Shown: positions 9,623-18,397 of the stretch, piece by piece
Layout of the letters: every line of letters begins with the position of its first letter
Position numbering within the stretch: the stretch's first letter is position 1
Assembly (NCBI RefSeq): GCF_947496995.1
Contig: NZ_CANMFD010000006.1
Location: 124,001 to 188,000 of the forward strand
DNA length: 64,000 nucleotides
Source of the DNA: an uncultured Roseibium sp.
GTDB lineage: Bacteria; Pseudomonadota; Alphaproteobacteria; Rhizobiales; Stappiaceae
Direction of reading: 5' to 3'
The notes under the pieces: generated by a model
What the model saw: only the letters and a program-made list of their open reading frames with translations
Database searches by the model: none
What the model was told of the DNA's origin: nothing
Position numbers and translations under genes: made by a program

Positions 9623-11560
9623 CTAGGCTGCTGCGACCGCGGCCAGGAAGCGTTCGATTTCGGTCCGCATTTCCTCGGTGATGTGAACGGCTTCGCCGGT
9701 CTTTGCCTTAACGGTTCCCGAAGAGGAGCTCGTTTCGGAGACCGCGTGGTCCAGCTCGCTGATATTGCCGACCATGGTCTTGGTCTGCTGTGCGGCGCCT
9801 TGGATGTTACGGCTGATTTCGGACGTTACGGCCGTCTGTTCCGTCACCGCGCTGGCGATTGCAGAGGTGTATTCGTTGACCTCGTTCATCGTTTCCGAAA
9901 TCCCCTTCATCGCACCGACGGCAGCTTCCGTCGAAGCCTGGATACCGCCGATCTGGCTTGAGATCTCTTCGGTCGCCTGTGAGGTCTGCGTCGCCAGTTC
10001 CTTGACCTCGGCGGCAACAACCGCGAAGCCCTTGCCGGCTTCACCGGCACGGGCCGCTTCGATGGTCGCGTTGAGCGCCAGAAGATTGGTCTGTTCGGCA
10101 ATCGCCTGAATGAGGGTGACCACTTCACCGATCTTGGCCGCAGCGGTCGCCAGGCCGGAAATCGTGTCGTTGGTCTCCTGGACACCGGTGGTTGCCTGAT
10201 CGATGACACCCGTGGTGCGCTCGACCTGCTGTGCGATTTCCTTGGTGGACGATTCGAGTTCCTCGGTGGCAGCGGCGACCGATTCCACGTTGGAGGCCGC
10301 TTCTTCCGACGCGTGCGTGGCGCCTTCCGCCTGGCTCGCACTTGAGGTCGCGGCGCTTTCCAGAAGCGCGGCGGTGTCCTGCAGCTCGCCGTTTACCTGG
10401 GTGACGGCCGCCAGCATTTCCGCCGATTTGGTACGGAAACCGGCAATGAGGGTGTCGACCGTGTTCTGGCGCTGTTTCTGGTTTTCGTCCTCGCGGGATT
10501 TCGTGCTTTCGAGCTCCACCTGCGACCGCCGGTTGGCGCAGCACACGTCCACGGCCCGGGCGATATTGCCGACTTCATCGGTCCGCTCCATGCCCTGGAT
10601 GTCCTGGTTGGCATTGCCGTCCGCCAGCTCCGAAATCTGGTTGGTGACCACCTGCAGCGGGGCAAACACATTGCGGTTTGCATAAAAGATGCCGGCTGCC
10701 GCGATGGCCAGCAGGGCAATTGCCGCGCCGGCGCCGAGGATCCGTCCGAAGTTGCGGATGGCCGTGTAGGGGGTCTGGTCGATGGCGAGAATACCGGATG
10801 CGGCGTCCTGGCCGGAGAAATCCGCGAGGGTAATGGCGTCGAGATGATAGCGGCCACTGGCATCCGTCGTTGAACCTGCAGCAATATCCGCCAGGGCGGT
10901 TTCCGGGTCCAGTCCGTCGGGGAGCTGCGACCCGATGACCTTTGCGCCATCGGGAGTGTCGATCACGACAGCCAGCGGCACGCCGGTTTCCGCCGAGAAT
11001 TGTTCAACGAATTTCTCATGGAAACTCAGGCCGAATTCCACCGAACCGACATGAGAGCCGTCGTGAACGATCGGAGCGATCCCTCGGTTTCCAAGTCCCG
11101 CGACCCCTTTTTCCAGTCCGAATATGGGCGCGCCCTTGGTGTTGGTCGCTACAACCGTGTGCCGGAAACCGGAAAGATCGTCGCCGAATTTTTCAGGCTT
11201 GTGAACCCGCAGAAAGCTTTCCGCCGGTGGCAGGTGAAACTGGAACTGGCGAATGTCGTAGGTTTTTTTCAGGGCGCCAAAGGCCGGGACGAATTCGGCG
11301 GCGAGACCATCCCGGTCCCCGGCGGCGAGTTTTTCCTGGACACCCTTCTGACCCGCGACAACCGCTGCCATCAGCAGGGCCTGCCTGCTGTCCGCCTGGA
11401 TGCGCGATTGGAGAGCCCGTTCGGCAGAGGTCACTTCACGGGCCAGCGCCATGTCGGTGAGCTTGGCCGTCAGAAATTCGCTGAGTGAAAATGCCGACCC
11501 GGCGCCAAGCAGGGCCAGAACAACAAACAGCACCGTTAATTTTGCCCTGATGGTCTTCAT
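9623..11560 (-). CDS. methyl-accepting chemotaxis protein
   Basis: 645 aa transmembrane chemoreceptor. TM1 is at about 7-27, a periplasmic Cache-like ligand domain spans about 30-270 ([22 protein letters not shown] and [12 protein letters not shown]), TM2 is at about 277-297, then a HAMP domain ([17 protein letters not shown]...[11 protein letters not shown]) and the signalling domain. The tip that contacts CheA/CheW is recognisable ([32 protein letters not shown]). An unusual Cys-Cys pair (VDVCCANRR) directly follows HAMP. No CheW-binding pentapeptide tether is obvious at the C-terminus (ends FLAAVAAA). It is monocistronic; ligand unknown. Confidence 0.95.
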   Translation of the reverse strand: MKTIRAKLTVLFVVLALLGAGSAFSLSEFLTAKLTDMALAREVTSAERALQSRIQADSRQALLMAAVVAGQKGVQEKLAAGDRDGLAAEFVPAFGALKKTYDIRQFQFHLPPAESFLRVHKPEKFGDDLSGFRHTVVATNTKGAPIFGLEKGVAGLGNRGIAPIVHDGSHVGSVEFGLSFHEKFVEQFSAETGVPLAVVIDTPDGAKVIGSQLPDGLDPETALADIAAGSTTDASGRYHLDAITLADFSGQDAASGILAIDQTPYTAIRNFGRILGAGAAIALLAIAAAGIFYANRNVFAPLQVVTNQISELADGNANQDIQGMERTDEVGNIARAVDVCCANRRSQVELESTKSREDENQKQRQNTVDTLIAGFRTKSAEMLAAVTQVNGELQDTAALLESAATSSASQAEGATHASEEAASNVESVAAATEELESSTKEIAQQVERTTGVIDQATTGVQETNDTISGLATAAAKIGEVVTLIQAIAEQTNLLALNATIEAARAGEAGKGFAVVAAEVKELATQTSQATEEISSQIGGIQASTEAAVGAMKGISETMNEVNEYTSAIASAVTEQTAVTSEISRNIQGAAQQTKTMVGNISELDHAVSETSSSSGTVKAKTGEAVHITEEMRTEIERFLAAVAAA

Positions 11561-11834
11561 GATCTCTCCAATCTTTTGTTGTGAAGATGGAAAGAGGAAT
11601 TGAATGAATCCTTAATAATACTGATGCTTGTGCGAGCAATGCCAGCAACTGCATGTTTTTTTGAGGGAATTTAATTCAAACATACGAATGAATAGATGTG
11701 TGTCAGGCGAACGAGGGGGAGCCGGCGCTCTGCATGCCTGTTTTGACTTCGCGTAATTCAGTCGGTGATTCGCGTTTCAACGCATCCGTGGGCCGGATGG
11801 ACAGTGCTGCCGATGATCGGCCGCCGCGAGCAGA

Positions 11835-12743
11835 TTACACCACCCGCAGGTCCGGTTGCATTTTGCCGGCGAGTGCCGAGCGGGGGGCAATCGCGTTTTC
11901 CAGCAGGTCGTTGAGATGAATCTCGAGATAATCGACGATGGGCGATTGTGTTTTCGACTGGGTATAGATCGCCAGTTCCGTCGACGGCAGGCTCGGGAAG
12001 CCGTTGTGCTCCTTGAGGATCTTGAACCCGTCGAGAACGGCACCCGAAGGCAGGCAGCTGACGCCGGCTCCCGACAGCACGGCCACCTGGGCCGCAGCGA
12101 CGCTTGTCGTCGTGATGCGCTCGTACCATTGCTTGCCGGCCCGGGCGAGGGCGGTGAACACCAGCTCCCGGAACGGGCAGGGCTCGGGGAACAGGATCAG
12201 CGGCAGCGGGTCTGTCAGCGAGCAGGATTCGCCCACCACCCAGTGCAGGGGCTCCTCGACCACGCCACCGGGCTTGGCCCTGGAGGGCGAGACCAGCGCG
12301 ATTGCCAGATTTATCTCGTTGTTGGACAGCATTTCGTGCAGTGTCGCGCTGTCGGCCACCGTCATTTCCAGCTTCACGTTCGGATGGATCTTCACGAAAT
12401 TGCAGAATATCGATTGCAGCTGACCGGTCGCGTACCACTCCGGCAGTCCGACATGAACGGTTCCTGTCAGTTCGGGCGCCGACAGGCGCAGACGCGCCTC
12501 GTCGTGGGATTTGAGAATGTCGGTTGCGTGCTGATAGAGTATCCGTCCGGCCGCCGTCAGGTTCATGGTACGCGCGTTGCGTTCGATCAGCGGTTTGCCG
12601 ACCCGTTCCTCCAGACGCCTGAGCTGGGTGCTGACACAGGGTTGCGTCCGGTTCAGCTTCGAGCCGGCATGCGTAACGTTGCCGGCTTCGGCGACAGCGA
12701 CAAAAGCTTCCAGCAACTCGATGTTAAATCGGCCGATCGTCAT
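11835..12743 (-). CDS. LysR-family transcriptional regulator (MT/MFS locus)
   Basis: 302 aa. N-terminal winged HTH (residues about 4-64: LEAFVAVAEAGNVTHAGSKL, QPCVSTQLRRLEERVG) and a C-terminal periplasmic-binding-like sensor (about 92-300). It is divergent from the methyltransferase gene, 165 nt apart. A dyad with T-N11-A architecture at 12811-12829 lies between them, and a near-identical dyad lies after the MFS gene, so it probably regulates this locus and itself. The inducer is unknown, most likely the transported or methylated metabolite. Confidence 0.93.
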   Translation of the reverse strand: MTIGRFNIELLEAFVAVAEAGNVTHAGSKLNRTQPCVSTQLRRLEERVGKPLIERNARTMNLTAAGRILYQHATDILKSHDEARLRLSAPELTGTVHVGLPEWYATGQLQSIFCNFVKIHPNVKLEMTVADSATLHEMLSNNEINLAIALVSPSRAKPGGVVEEPLHWVVGESCSLTDPLPLILFPEPCPFRELVFTALARAGKQWYERITTTSVAAAQVAVLSGAGVSCLPSGAVLDGFKILKEHNGFPSLPSTELAIYTQSKTQSPIVDYLEIHLNDLLENAIAPRSALAGKMQPDLRVV

Positions 12744-12810
12744 GGTTCAGTGTCTCCGTTTCAACGAAAAACCGCGGTTTGGCTGAACTCTGCAACCCGA
12801 GTAGGCTCAA

Positions 12811-12829
12811 GCATAACGTTCTATTATGG
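12811..12829. promoter_or_regulatory. predicted LysR-type operator, copy 1 (GCATAA-N7-TTATGG)
   Basis: Interrupted dyad GCATAA-CGTTCTA-TTATGG. It fits the LysR T-N11-A rule (T at 12814, A at 12826). It lies 68 nt upstream of the LysR start and 80 nt upstream of the methyltransferase start. An identical-arm copy exists at 15091-15109. Confidence 0.6.
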
Positions 12830-12908
12830 GGCGCTGCAATTATAAATTTATATCTCGAAAAAAAATCCCGTAATCCGGGAGTCTCTTTCGTCAAAGTGGG
12901 TATTCGAT

Positions 12909-13943
12909 ATGACTCTAGCGCTTTCAGCCGGCCAAACGGACTATCGGGAAGCAACCGAACCCCTCCTGTCGCTGCAGCAAAGAGTGCATCGGACGATTGC
13001 CTGTCACACGGAGTTCAGTCTCGATCGCATCGTCACGCAGGACAACAGGGTGAAATACACCAACGCGGGCCGGCGGGAGAACGCCACCGATCATCTTGAC
13101 GAAGTTTTCAGGCTCATGCGGGAGCTGAACCTGACCGGCGTCGGCTCCCCGTCGCTGGGCCGGCTGAGCGATGAGGGCACGTCCTTCCGCGAGGCTCTTC
13201 AGCAGATCTGCGCGCGCATCGCCGGGATGGTCGGCTCGGGACCGCTGGTCTATGTCGAACTCGGACCGGAGCCGATCAAGACCGGGTTCATTCTCAGGAC
13301 ACTCATGGAACTGGGTGTCGTCATAGACCGCTACATCGCGGTCGATATCAACCCGATGTCGGTGTCGCATATGCGGCCGGCCCTGCAGGAAATTCTGCCT
13401 GAAACGCCTCTGGAATTCATCACGACAAGTTTTGACGCCTTCCGGCTGAGCGACGCCGTTGAGGCCGGCGGCCCGGCCGCGCTCGTCACCATGCTGGGCT
13501 TCCAGGAAGGCAACGACGATCCCTATACGGTGAACGGCTGGCTGCGCGACATCGTGCGTCCGGGGGATTTTCTGCTGTCGGAAAGCCAGCTTTATGCTGG
13601 CCCGCAGATCGAGAAGATACCGGAATTTTACGCCCACCCGGCCATGCAGCGCTTCTCGCGCATCGCCTTTGAACAGGCGGTCGATGCCGCATCGCCGACA
13701 TTGAACAGGTTCTTTCTGTTGCCGGTTGCCTTTCAGGACGGCCGGACGGCGAAGGTCGCCATTCTCGGAGAGGAATTTTCCAGTACAATCAATGGAAGAA
13801 ACTTGCACGTTTCCAACTTCTGCCTGAAACTCACGCTCGAGCAGTATCGCTATTACAGGCGGCACGGCGGATATTTCGAGATTGCCGGCGAGACCCTGAC
13901 CGATGACGAAACACTTCATTTCCAGCTCTCGCGCCGGAAATAA
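12909..13943 (+). CDS. EgtD-like (Methyltransf_33 type) SAM-dependent methyltransferase
   Basis: 344 aa. The fold markers resemble the histidine-specific methyltransferase/EgtD family: a SAM-binding loop YVELGPEPIKTG (about 115-126) where EgtD-like proteins have ELG/DLG...KT, an acidic strand end AVDINPMSV (about 144-152), the LGFQEGNDDP motif (196-205) and LLSESQLY (222-229). EgtD makes hercynine from histidine, but the loop here (GPEPIKT) departs from EgtD and no egtB partner is nearby, so histidine as substrate is not supported. Its stop is 13 nt before the MFS start, so a methylate-and-export (or import) pair under the divergent LysR regulator is likely. Confidence 0.72.
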   Translation: MTLALSAGQTDYREATEPLLSLQQRVHRTIACHTEFSLDRIVTQDNRVKYTNAGRRENATDHLDEVFRLMRELNLTGVGSPSLGRLSDEGTSFREALQQICARIAGMVGSGPLVYVELGPEPIKTGFILRTLMELGVVIDRYIAVDINPMSVSHMRPALQEILPETPLEFITTSFDAFRLSDAVEAGGPAALVTMLGFQEGNDDPYTVNGWLRDIVRPGDFLLSESQLYAGPQIEKIPEFYAHPAMQRFSRIAFEQAVDAASPTLNRFFLLPVAFQDGRTAKVAILGEEFSSTINGRNLHVSNFCLKLTLEQYRYYRRHGGYFEIAGETLTDDETLHFQLSRRK

Positions 13944-13956
13944 CGGGGACGCCGCA

Positions 13957-15078
13957 ATGACCCGCAGTGTGACCGCCGCGGGTCTCGCGATGGTGGCCGT
14001 GACCTACGGCCTGGCGCGCTATTGCTTCGGGCTGTTCCTGCCGGAAATTCGACTGGAATTCGGCCTGTCTCCGGAGATGATCGGGCTGATCGCTGGCGCG
14101 TCCTATATGGGATACCTGGCCGCGACCTTTGCCGGATCCTGGCTGTCCACTGCTGTCGGACCCCGTTTACCCATCCTTCTGGGCGGCTTTGCCGCGGCTT
14201 CGGGCATGGCGATCATCGGCGCGGCTCCGGACCCGTGGATCCTCGCGCTCGGTGTTTTCATCGCCGGAACCAGTCCGGGTCTTTCCTACCCGCCCTTCTC
14301 CGATGTCATAGTCCGCTACACCGAGCAGCGCCGGCAGAACTCCGTCTATGCCTGGATCAATTCAGGCACCGGCTTCGGTGTGGCCTTTGCCGGGCCGCTG
14401 GCCCTCTATGCAGGCGAAGACTGGCGCCTGGCCTGGCTGGTTTTCGCCGCCGTTGCGCTGGTGGTCACCTTCTGGAACATGGCCACGCTGCCCAGGCGCA
14501 CCGTCGTGCCGGGCAAGACGGCAATGAAGGTTTCGCTCGGTTTCCTGTTTCACCGGGCCGCCCGGCCGCTGTTTGTCGCCGCGCTTCTGTTCGGGGTGAT
14601 CACGGCGGTTTTCTGGACCTATGCCGTCGAATTGTTATGGACGCTTACGGGCAATCCCCGCGACGCGGTCCTGTTCTGGATCGTGCTCGGTATTGCCGGT
14701 GTGACCGGCTGTTTTGCCGGTGGGTTCGTCAACAGATGGGGGCTGCGCCGCACCTTTCTGGTGCTGGCGCTGGCGGTCGGGGCGGCAATCGGAGCCTTGC
14801 CGCTGCTGATCGGCACCAGGCTCGGCATCTATCTGTCGGCGGCCAGCTTCGGCACCGGCTTCATCGTGATGACCGCCCTGTTCGGCATGTGGAGCATGCG
14901 GATTTTCCGGGAAACACCGTCCATCGGCTTCGGATTTACCTTCTTCCTGCTTTCTCTCGGCCAGGGCGTCGGTCCGGTCGTCGGCGGGTTCATGATCCCG
15001 GTCATCGGCCACTCGGCACTGTTCGTCGCCGCCGGCGCGCTGTGTTGCGGACTGACATTGTTCAAAGTACCGGAATAA
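13957..15078 (+). CDS. MFS transporter, paired with the methyltransferase
   Basis: About 373 aa with 12 hydrophobic segments. Major-facilitator features include GLARYCFGLFLPEI in helix 1, the loop 2-3 region GPRLPILLGG, and GTSPGLSYPPFSD in helix 4-5, resembling CynX/YbfB-like MFS carriers. The chosen ATG (13957) has GGGGAC 8 nt upstream; an upstream ATG at 13903 would overlap the methyltransferase. Direction of transport and substrate are unknown. Co-transcription with the methyltransferase suggests the carrier moves its substrate or product. Confidence 0.88.
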   Translation: MTRSVTAAGLAMVAVTYGLARYCFGLFLPEIRLEFGLSPEMIGLIAGASYMGYLAATFAGSWLSTAVGPRLPILLGGFAAASGMAIIGAAPDPWILALGVFIAGTSPGLSYPPFSDVIVRYTEQRRQNSVYAWINSGTGFGVAFAGPLALYAGEDWRLAWLVFAAVALVVTFWNMATLPRRTVVPGKTAMKVSLGFLFHRAARPLFVAALLFGVITAVFWTYAVELLWTLTGNPRDAVLFWIVLGIAGVTGCFAGGFVNRWGLRRTFLVLALAVGAAIGALPLLIGTRLGIYLSAASFGTGFIVMTALFGMWSMRIFRETPSIGFGFTFFLLSLGQGVGPVVGGFMIPVIGHSALFVAAGALCCGLTLFKVPE

Positions 15079-15090
15079 GCAGAAAGTAGG

Positions 15091-15109
15091 GCATAACACC
15101 GCATTATGG
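15091..15109. promoter_or_regulatory. predicted LysR-type operator, copy 2 (GCATAA-N7-TTATGG)
   Basis: GCATAA-CACCGCA-TTATGG, with both arms identical to the copy at 12811 and the same 7-nt spacer, whose sequence differs. It starts 13 nt after the MFS stop and about 100 nt before the ATG of the 74-aa gene. Conserved arms with a diverged spacer argue for a protein-binding site and not a recent duplication. Confidence 0.6.
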
Positions 15110-15208
15110 TGGCGACCATCCGTATAACCGCTATTTGCTGGCATTCTCAATGATTGTAGGGTTCATTCAAGCACGTAATGATTGATAAGAAAGTCACGGC
15201 TAGAACCC

Positions 15209-15433
15209 ATGATCGTATGCTCTGAGAGAAAAAAAGACGTTCAACTCGACGTGGCGCTTTGCCGCGCGATGTTCGAAAAGGATCCAGACAGGATGATCGA
15301 GCTGGTTTCCGAGTGGCTGGAAGTCAACAGGCTCGCCACAAGTGACAGGTTCCGCGTTCCCCCGTATCTGGAAGACATGCTTGCCCGCGCCAACGGTTAC
15401 ACCGGAACCTGGCGCCGCAACCTCGCGTCTTGA
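15209..15433 (+). CDS. small conserved-looking hypothetical protein (74 aa)
   Basis: I do not recognise a family. The protein is soluble and mostly helical, with an acidic amphipathic middle (CRAMFEKDPDRMIELVSEWLEVNRL) and the ending YLEDMLARANGYTGTWRRN. Start alternatives are ATG 15209 or TTG 15182; neither has a strong ribosome-binding site. Support for its being real: codon choice like the neighbours, and a copy of the LysR-type dyad 100 nt upstream that otherwise appears only before the methyltransferase operon. It may be the third member of that regulon. Confidence 0.5.
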   Translation: MIVCSERKKDVQLDVALCRAMFEKDPDRMIELVSEWLEVNRLATSDRFRVPPYLEDMLARANGYTGTWRRNLAS

Positions 15434-15476
15434 ACACAACTTGGATATTTGCGTATTTCTGTCTTTCCAGGCCCGG

Positions 15477-15962
15477 TCACGGGTTCGCGCTCAGGGCACT
15501 GACCCTGGTTGAATCGTTTTCCAGATCTTCTATCAACTGTTTCATTTCCGCGATCTCCCGGACCTGGGCCTCAATGATGCCGTCGGCAAGGTCACGTACC
15601 CGGGGGTCGGTTATCTCTGCACGCCGACTGGTCAGGATGGCGATGGAGTGATGCGGGATCATCGCTTTCATCCAGGCAACATCGCCGATCGTTTCCTGAC
15701 TGCGCACCAGATAGAGCGAACCTGAAAAGAGGATCGCCGCGGCGGCCAGGATCGCGATATTCGCAAAGCGGTTGCGGTACATGTTCAACATGAAGGCAAG
15801 CATGACGACCGCCATGGCCGCACCCATGTAGAGCGCCATGAAAAGTCGCGTTTCGCTGAAATAGATGTGATCGGCCGCGTAGGTATTCAGATACATCAGC
15901 CCGAACATGACCGCTGTCGAAGCGGCGATCATCGCCAGGAAACGCAGATAGGAAGTGTGCAT
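15477..15962 (-). CDS. DUF305 membrane protein
   Basis: 161 aa. Three membrane helices (about 6-28, 38-60, 66-88) precede a short C-terminal DUF305-type region with the characteristic KAMIPHHSIAILTSRRAEI and IIEAQVREIAEMKQLIEDL. DUF305 proteins often accompany metal-resistance genes, and the His-His pair could bind metal, but no metal gene is adjacent. The ATG at 15962 has GAGGAAAGG upstream; a TTG at 15977 is the alternative. Confidence 0.85.
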   Translation of the reverse strand: MHTSYLRFLAMIAASTAVMFGLMYLNTYAADHIYFSETRLFMALYMGAAMAVVMLAFMLNMYRNRFANIAILAAAAILFSGSLYLVRSQETIGDVAWMKAMIPHHSIAILTSRRAEITDPRVRDLADGIIEAQVREIAEMKQLIEDLENDSTRVSALSANP

Positions 15963-16216
15963 GGGACCTTTCCTCAAGTGATGAGCATATGAGAGCTATC
16001 GGGACCGACGGGCAATCCTGACGGCAGCAGGACCTTCCGGTCCCCAGGTTCTGGCAACTCAACGGTCAGGAGGCCGGTCAGGTTCCCGTCGGCGTTAATT
16101 TCGGCATCGAATGGTGGCACCGGTCTTTCATTCGTTCCACATTTGTTCTTGCACGTTTTATTCTTGTGTGCTTGTTTTGGATACACTTTCAGGTAGAGCG
16201 TGTTGAAGAACCCACC

Positions 16217-17743
16217 ATGGTCAGCAAGGTAACAACGGTCGCGTTTCAGGGAATTGAGGCAGTGCCTGTGGATGTGCAGGTGCATGTCGGGCCGGGCATG
16301 GTGGCCTTCACCATTGTCGGTCTGCCGGACAAGGCGGTGGCCGAAAGCCGTGAACGTGTCCGCGCCGCCCTGTCAGCATCGGGCCTGGCGCTGCCTGCCA
16401 AACGGGTGACCGTCAATCTGGCCCCCGCCGACCTGCCCAAGGAAGGCTCGCACTACGACCTGCCGATCGCGCTGGGCGTGATGGCGGCCATCGGCGCGAT
16501 CCCGGCGGAGTTCCTGGCAGGCTTTGTGGTGCTGGGAGAACTGGGCCTCGACGGCACGCTGGCGCCCGTCGCCGGGGTTCTGCCCGCAGCCATGGGCGCC
16601 AACGGGCTCGGCAAGGGCCTGATCTGTCCCGAGGCGAGCGGTGGTGAGGCCGCCTGGGCCGATCCCGACATGGATATTCTGGCGCCCCGTTCCCTCATTC
16701 AGCTCGCCAATCATTTCAAGGGTACGCAGGTCCTCTCCCGCCCCGCGGCAAAACTTCAGGGACGCGCGGGCGACATGCCGGATCTCGCCGAGGTCAGGGG
16801 ACAGGAAAGCGCCCGCCGCGCTTTGGAAATCGCCGCTTCCGGCGGCCACAATCTTCTGATGACCGGCCCTCCGGGCTCCGGAAAATCGATGCTCGCCAGC
16901 CGGTTGCCGTCGATCCTGCCGCCGCTGACCCCGCGCGAACTTCTGGAAGTCTCGATGATCGCCTCGCTGGCCGGGGAACTGGCCGAAGGCAAGCTGACCG
17001 ACCGCAGGCCGTTTCGCGCGCCGCATCATTCCGCCTCCATGGCGGCCCTTGTCGGCGGCGGCCTGAAGGCCCGGCCGGGGGAAGTCTCGCTTGCCCATAA
17101 CGGGGTGCTGTTTCTGGACGAATTGCCGGAGTTCAATCCGCAGGTGCTCGACAGCCTGCGCCAGCCACTGGAATCCGGCGAGGCGGTGATCGTCCGCGCC
17201 AATCACCGGGTCACCTACCCGGCGCGCATCCAGCTGATCGCTGCCATGAACCCCTGCCGCTGCGGCCATGCCGGCGAACCCGGCCACCAGTGCCGCCGGG
17301 GCGAGCGTTGCGTCACCGACTATCAGGCCCGCGTGTCGGGTCCGTTCCTCGACAGGATCGACCTGAGGATCGAAGTGCCCGCCGTCACCGCGGCCGACCT
17401 GATCGGTCCGGCGGAGGCCGAACCCTCCGCAACGGTGGCGGAGCGCGTCGCCGAGGCCCGCAGAATACAGGGACAGCGTTTTCTGGAGTTCGGCGTTTCC
17501 TGCCGGACCAATGCCCAGGCACCGGCCGCCATCGTCGAGACCATGGCCAGGACCGACGACCAGGGCGTCGCCTTTCTGCGTCAGGCCGCCGAAACACTTC
17601 AGCTCAGCGCCCGTGGCTACCACCGCGTCCTGAAACTCGCCCGCACCCTGGCCGATCTCGACGGCCAGGACAGCGTCAGCCGCATCCATCTGGCCGAGGC
17701 AATGAGTTACCGCGGCCAGGACATGTCGCGCCGGGCGGCATAG
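16217..17743 (+). CDS. comM: ComM/YifB family Mg-chelatase-like AAA+ ATPase (intact copy)
   Basis: 508 aa, the normal family length. The N-terminal ChlI/Lon-S16-like domain (about 1-170) starts VSKVTTVAFQGIEA and includes FTIVGLPDKAVAESRERV. The AAA+ domain has Walker A GPPGSGKS (217-224), Walker B LFLDELPEF, and a Cys cluster CRCGHAGEPGHQC plus GERC. The C-terminus ends MSYRGQDMSRRAA. In Vibrio, ComM is a hexameric helicase promoting branch migration during natural transformation. The ATG at 16217 is chosen over the upstream start at 16166 because homologues begin there. It is followed 14 nt later by a diverged partial second copy. comM is a known insertion target for genomic islands in other bacteria (for example AbaR islands of Acinetobacter). 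Confidence 0.93.
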   Translation: MVSKVTTVAFQGIEAVPVDVQVHVGPGMVAFTIVGLPDKAVAESRERVRAALSASGLALPAKRVTVNLAPADLPKEGSHYDLPIALGVMAAIGAIPAEFLAGFVVLGELGLDGTLAPVAGVLPAAMGANGLGKGLICPEASGGEAAWADPDMDILAPRSLIQLANHFKGTQVLSRPAAKLQGRAGDMPDLAEVRGQESARRALEIAASGGHNLLMTGPPGSGKSMLASRLPSILPPLTPRELLEVSMIASLAGELAEGKLTDRRPFRAPHHSASMAALVGGGLKARPGEVSLAHNGVLFLDELPEFNPQVLDSLRQPLESGEAVIVRANHRVTYPARIQLIAAMNPCRCGHAGEPGHQCRRGERCVTDYQARVSGPFLDRIDLRIEVPAVTAADLIGPAEAEPSATVAERVAEARRIQGQRFLEFGVSCRTNAQAPAAIVETMARTDDQGVAFLRQAAETLQLSARGYHRVLKLARTLADLDGQDSVSRIHLAEAMSYRGQDMSRRAA

Positions 17744-17756
17744 CGGGTCCAGCCCG

Positions 17757-18030
17757 CCCGGCCATGGGTGCCAATGGCTTGGCAAGGGATTGATCTGTCC
17801 GGAGGCAAGCGGCAGCGAGGCCGCTTGGGCCGATCCCGACATGGATATTCTGGCGCCCCGCTCTCTCATTCAGCTCGCCAACCATTTCAAGGGCACGCAG
17901 GTCCTCTCCCGCCCCGCGGCGAAACTTCAGGGGCGTGCGGGCGACATGCCGGATCTCGCCGAGGTCAGGGGACAGGAAAGTGCGAGACGCGCCTTGGAAA
18001 TCGCCGCTTCCGGTGGCCACAATCTTTTGA
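17757..18030 (+). pseudogene. comM': second comM copy, 5' remnant (interrupted)
   Basis: Aligns with codons about 125-215 of the intact gene (16590-16860) at roughly 90% nucleotide identity, with differences mainly at synonymous sites. It lacks the first ~125 codons, so it never had its own start. Near 17775 one base is missing relative to copy 1 (AATGGCTTGG against AACGGGCTCGG), which shifts the frame. Homology stops at 18030, within the codons just before Walker A, where the AT-rich insert begins. Confidence 0.9.
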
Positions 18031-18228
18031 CGTTGTGACACATTAATTTCCGCGAATCCGTCGCTACCGTCGAGTACAACTTGGCTTGGGTCGATGCTGT
18101 AGATTAACGCGCCATTCCGGAATTCCGTTTTCTTTCCGTTTTTTGTCCGAAATGTTTCCGTCCTCATACCGGGATTCAAACGAGAATATTTGATGTCCTC
18201 GCATCCTCGGAACGATGAGGAGACTGAA

Positions 18229-18390
18229 ATGTTTAAGTTGCTACAGATACTGAAGGCAATCGCACACGGCGCAATTTCCGCTATCACGTTGCATTTCCTC
18301 GCATTCCTTGCTCTCATTACGGTTGAATTTGCCGCGCACCAGATCGGTCATTTGATCGGTATCGTGCTCTACCAAATGGCCATGCATTGA
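18229..18390 (+). CDS. small single-pass membrane peptide in comM insert
   Basis: 53 aa, unrecognised. Residues about 8-45 are almost entirely hydrophobic or aromatic with interspersed histidines (LKAIAHGAISAITLH, LALITVEFAAHQIGHLIG), predicting one or two membrane helices. The ATG at 18229 has GAGGAG 6 nt upstream; upstream in-frame starts (18190, 18193) would add a charged N-terminus. Its stop is 7 nt before the STAND gene, so the two form one transcript. A tiny membrane protein ahead of a STAND NTPase could be a membrane-acting effector, or simply a leader-type peptide. No function is assigned. Confidence 0.6.
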   Translation: MFKLLQILKAIAHGAISAITLHFLAFLALITVEFAAHQIGHLIGIVLYQMAMH

Positions 18391-18397
18391 GGGGAAG

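Noticed and set aside
14022..15089. 355-aa frame overlapping the MFS gene in another phase
   Set aside because: Arg/Ala/Gly-rich shadow; the chosen frame has 12 hydrophobic helices.
16373..17869. 498-aa minus-strand frame across comM
   Set aside because: Shadow of comM; no recognisable motif and it runs across the duplication junction.
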